Assembly (NCBI RefSeq): GCF_027409185.1
Contig: NC_084470.1
Span: 38,119,001-38,183,000, forward strand
DNA from: Cynocephalus volans
Taxonomy: Eukaryota > Chordata > Mammalia > Dermoptera > Cynocephalidae
DNA length: 64,000 nt
Direction of reading: 5' to 3'
The notes below the pieces were generated by a model that saw only the letters and a list, made by a program, of their open reading frames with translations, did no database searches and was not told where the DNA came from. The position numbers were made by a program, and so were the translations under genes. Shown here in pieces: positions 63,461-64,000 of this stretch (positions within the stretch are counted from its first letter, which is position 1; every line of letters starts with the position of its first letter).

Positions 63461-64000
63461 ACTACAACACTGAAGAAGAACCAAGGATTCCAAGATGGAA
63501 TGCACATGCTCCCTAGGAGGCACAAGAATCTAATGGAGTGCTTCTTAGATTTACTTTTTATTCCACCCTTGAATTTTTTAAATGACTATTGCATAAGGTA
63601 CAAAACATATTAGCATAAAAATAAGTAATTTATCAATAAATATACTCCAGGTTATGTGCTCAACATTTTATCACTGATAAGATGTACAACCAAAAAAGAG
63701 TGGAAACCACTGTTCTAAGACAGTTATTATTCTGTCACTTTAGAGTTAAGTAGTCCCACCTTTGTGACTCTGTGACAATTTTGTACTGAATGAAGCAGAT
63801 CTGATACTCTGCCAAAAGAATTATTATTACTAAGAGCAAACCTTTAAAGTTCTTTACAATTTACAAAGCTTTTCACATATGCTACCTCATCTAATGCCCA
63901 CAGCCATTTAGTATCATTATTATTTGGTCCAATAGTATCTAGTAACAATTTCTCAGAAGTACTCATAAACACTAGCTGTGTTTATCATTACTATGAACAA

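Larger units (their letters stand above)
52801..64000 (-). other. NGLY1: NGLY1 intron 3 (3' part)
   Basis: No coding exon was found between exon 4 and the window end, so exon 3 is beyond 64000. Contents are an L1M/HAL1-like block, Tigger elements, a SINE, a deleted L1, an old L1 and a MaLR LTR. 54700-57970 and 62140-63080 hold no confidently named repeat, though 54840-55640 resembles a degenerate old repeat. Confidence 0.85.

Noticed and set aside
52801-64000. NGLY1 exon 3 within the window
   Set aside because: I looked for the serine/proline-rich linker coding sequence on the minus strand and found none with acceptor and donor.

Overview
This is nuclear DNA from a placental mammal: AT-rich, mostly interspersed repeats, with short exons bounded by GT/AG splice sites. 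The only functional gene I can support is NGLY1 (cytosolic peptide:N-glycanase), on the minus strand. Nine consecutive coding exons lie between 26034 and 52800. They give 490 residues plus stop and line up without gaps with human residues 165-654, that is exons 4-12. The exons encoding the N-terminal PUB region lie beyond 64000. The tRNA-Ile-derived monomer and dimer SINEs at 33448, 43987, 45572 and 59246 resemble the CYN SINEs known only from colugos, so my best guess for the source is a flying lemur (Galeopterus or Cynocephalus). The species call is inference.

Layout: 1-25800 is the region downstream of NGLY1 (toward TOP2B in human) and holds no recognised functional gene. It contains old L1, L2 and MIR fragments, a striking ~97% identical inverted repeat (7252-7427 and 8099-8276), and a four-level nest at about 11650-21080. 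In that nest an old L1 carries an MST-type MaLR element. The MaLR was hit by a minus-strand L1 with an apparent 3' transduction, and separately by a composite L1-derived insertion. The minus-strand L1 was in turn hit by a nearly full-length processed retrocopy of FAM91A1 (12444-16197) that seems to end in intron-derived sequence.

26034-52800 holds NGLY1 exons 12 to 4 and their introns, which contain L1M, L2, MIR, MER5A, an MLT-type LTR, a small mariner-like palindrome and three dimeric SINEs. 52801-64000 is the 3' part of NGLY1 intron 3. It holds an L1M/HAL1-like block, two Tigger-class DNA transposons, a monomeric SINE with clear target-site duplications, an internally deleted L1 and a solo MaLR LTR.

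I found no CRISPR array, rRNA, functional tRNA, or anything prokaryotic. Repeat family names come from recognised consensus motifs rather than a RepeatMasker run, and repeat borders are approximate unless a target-site duplication or terminal repeat fixes them.
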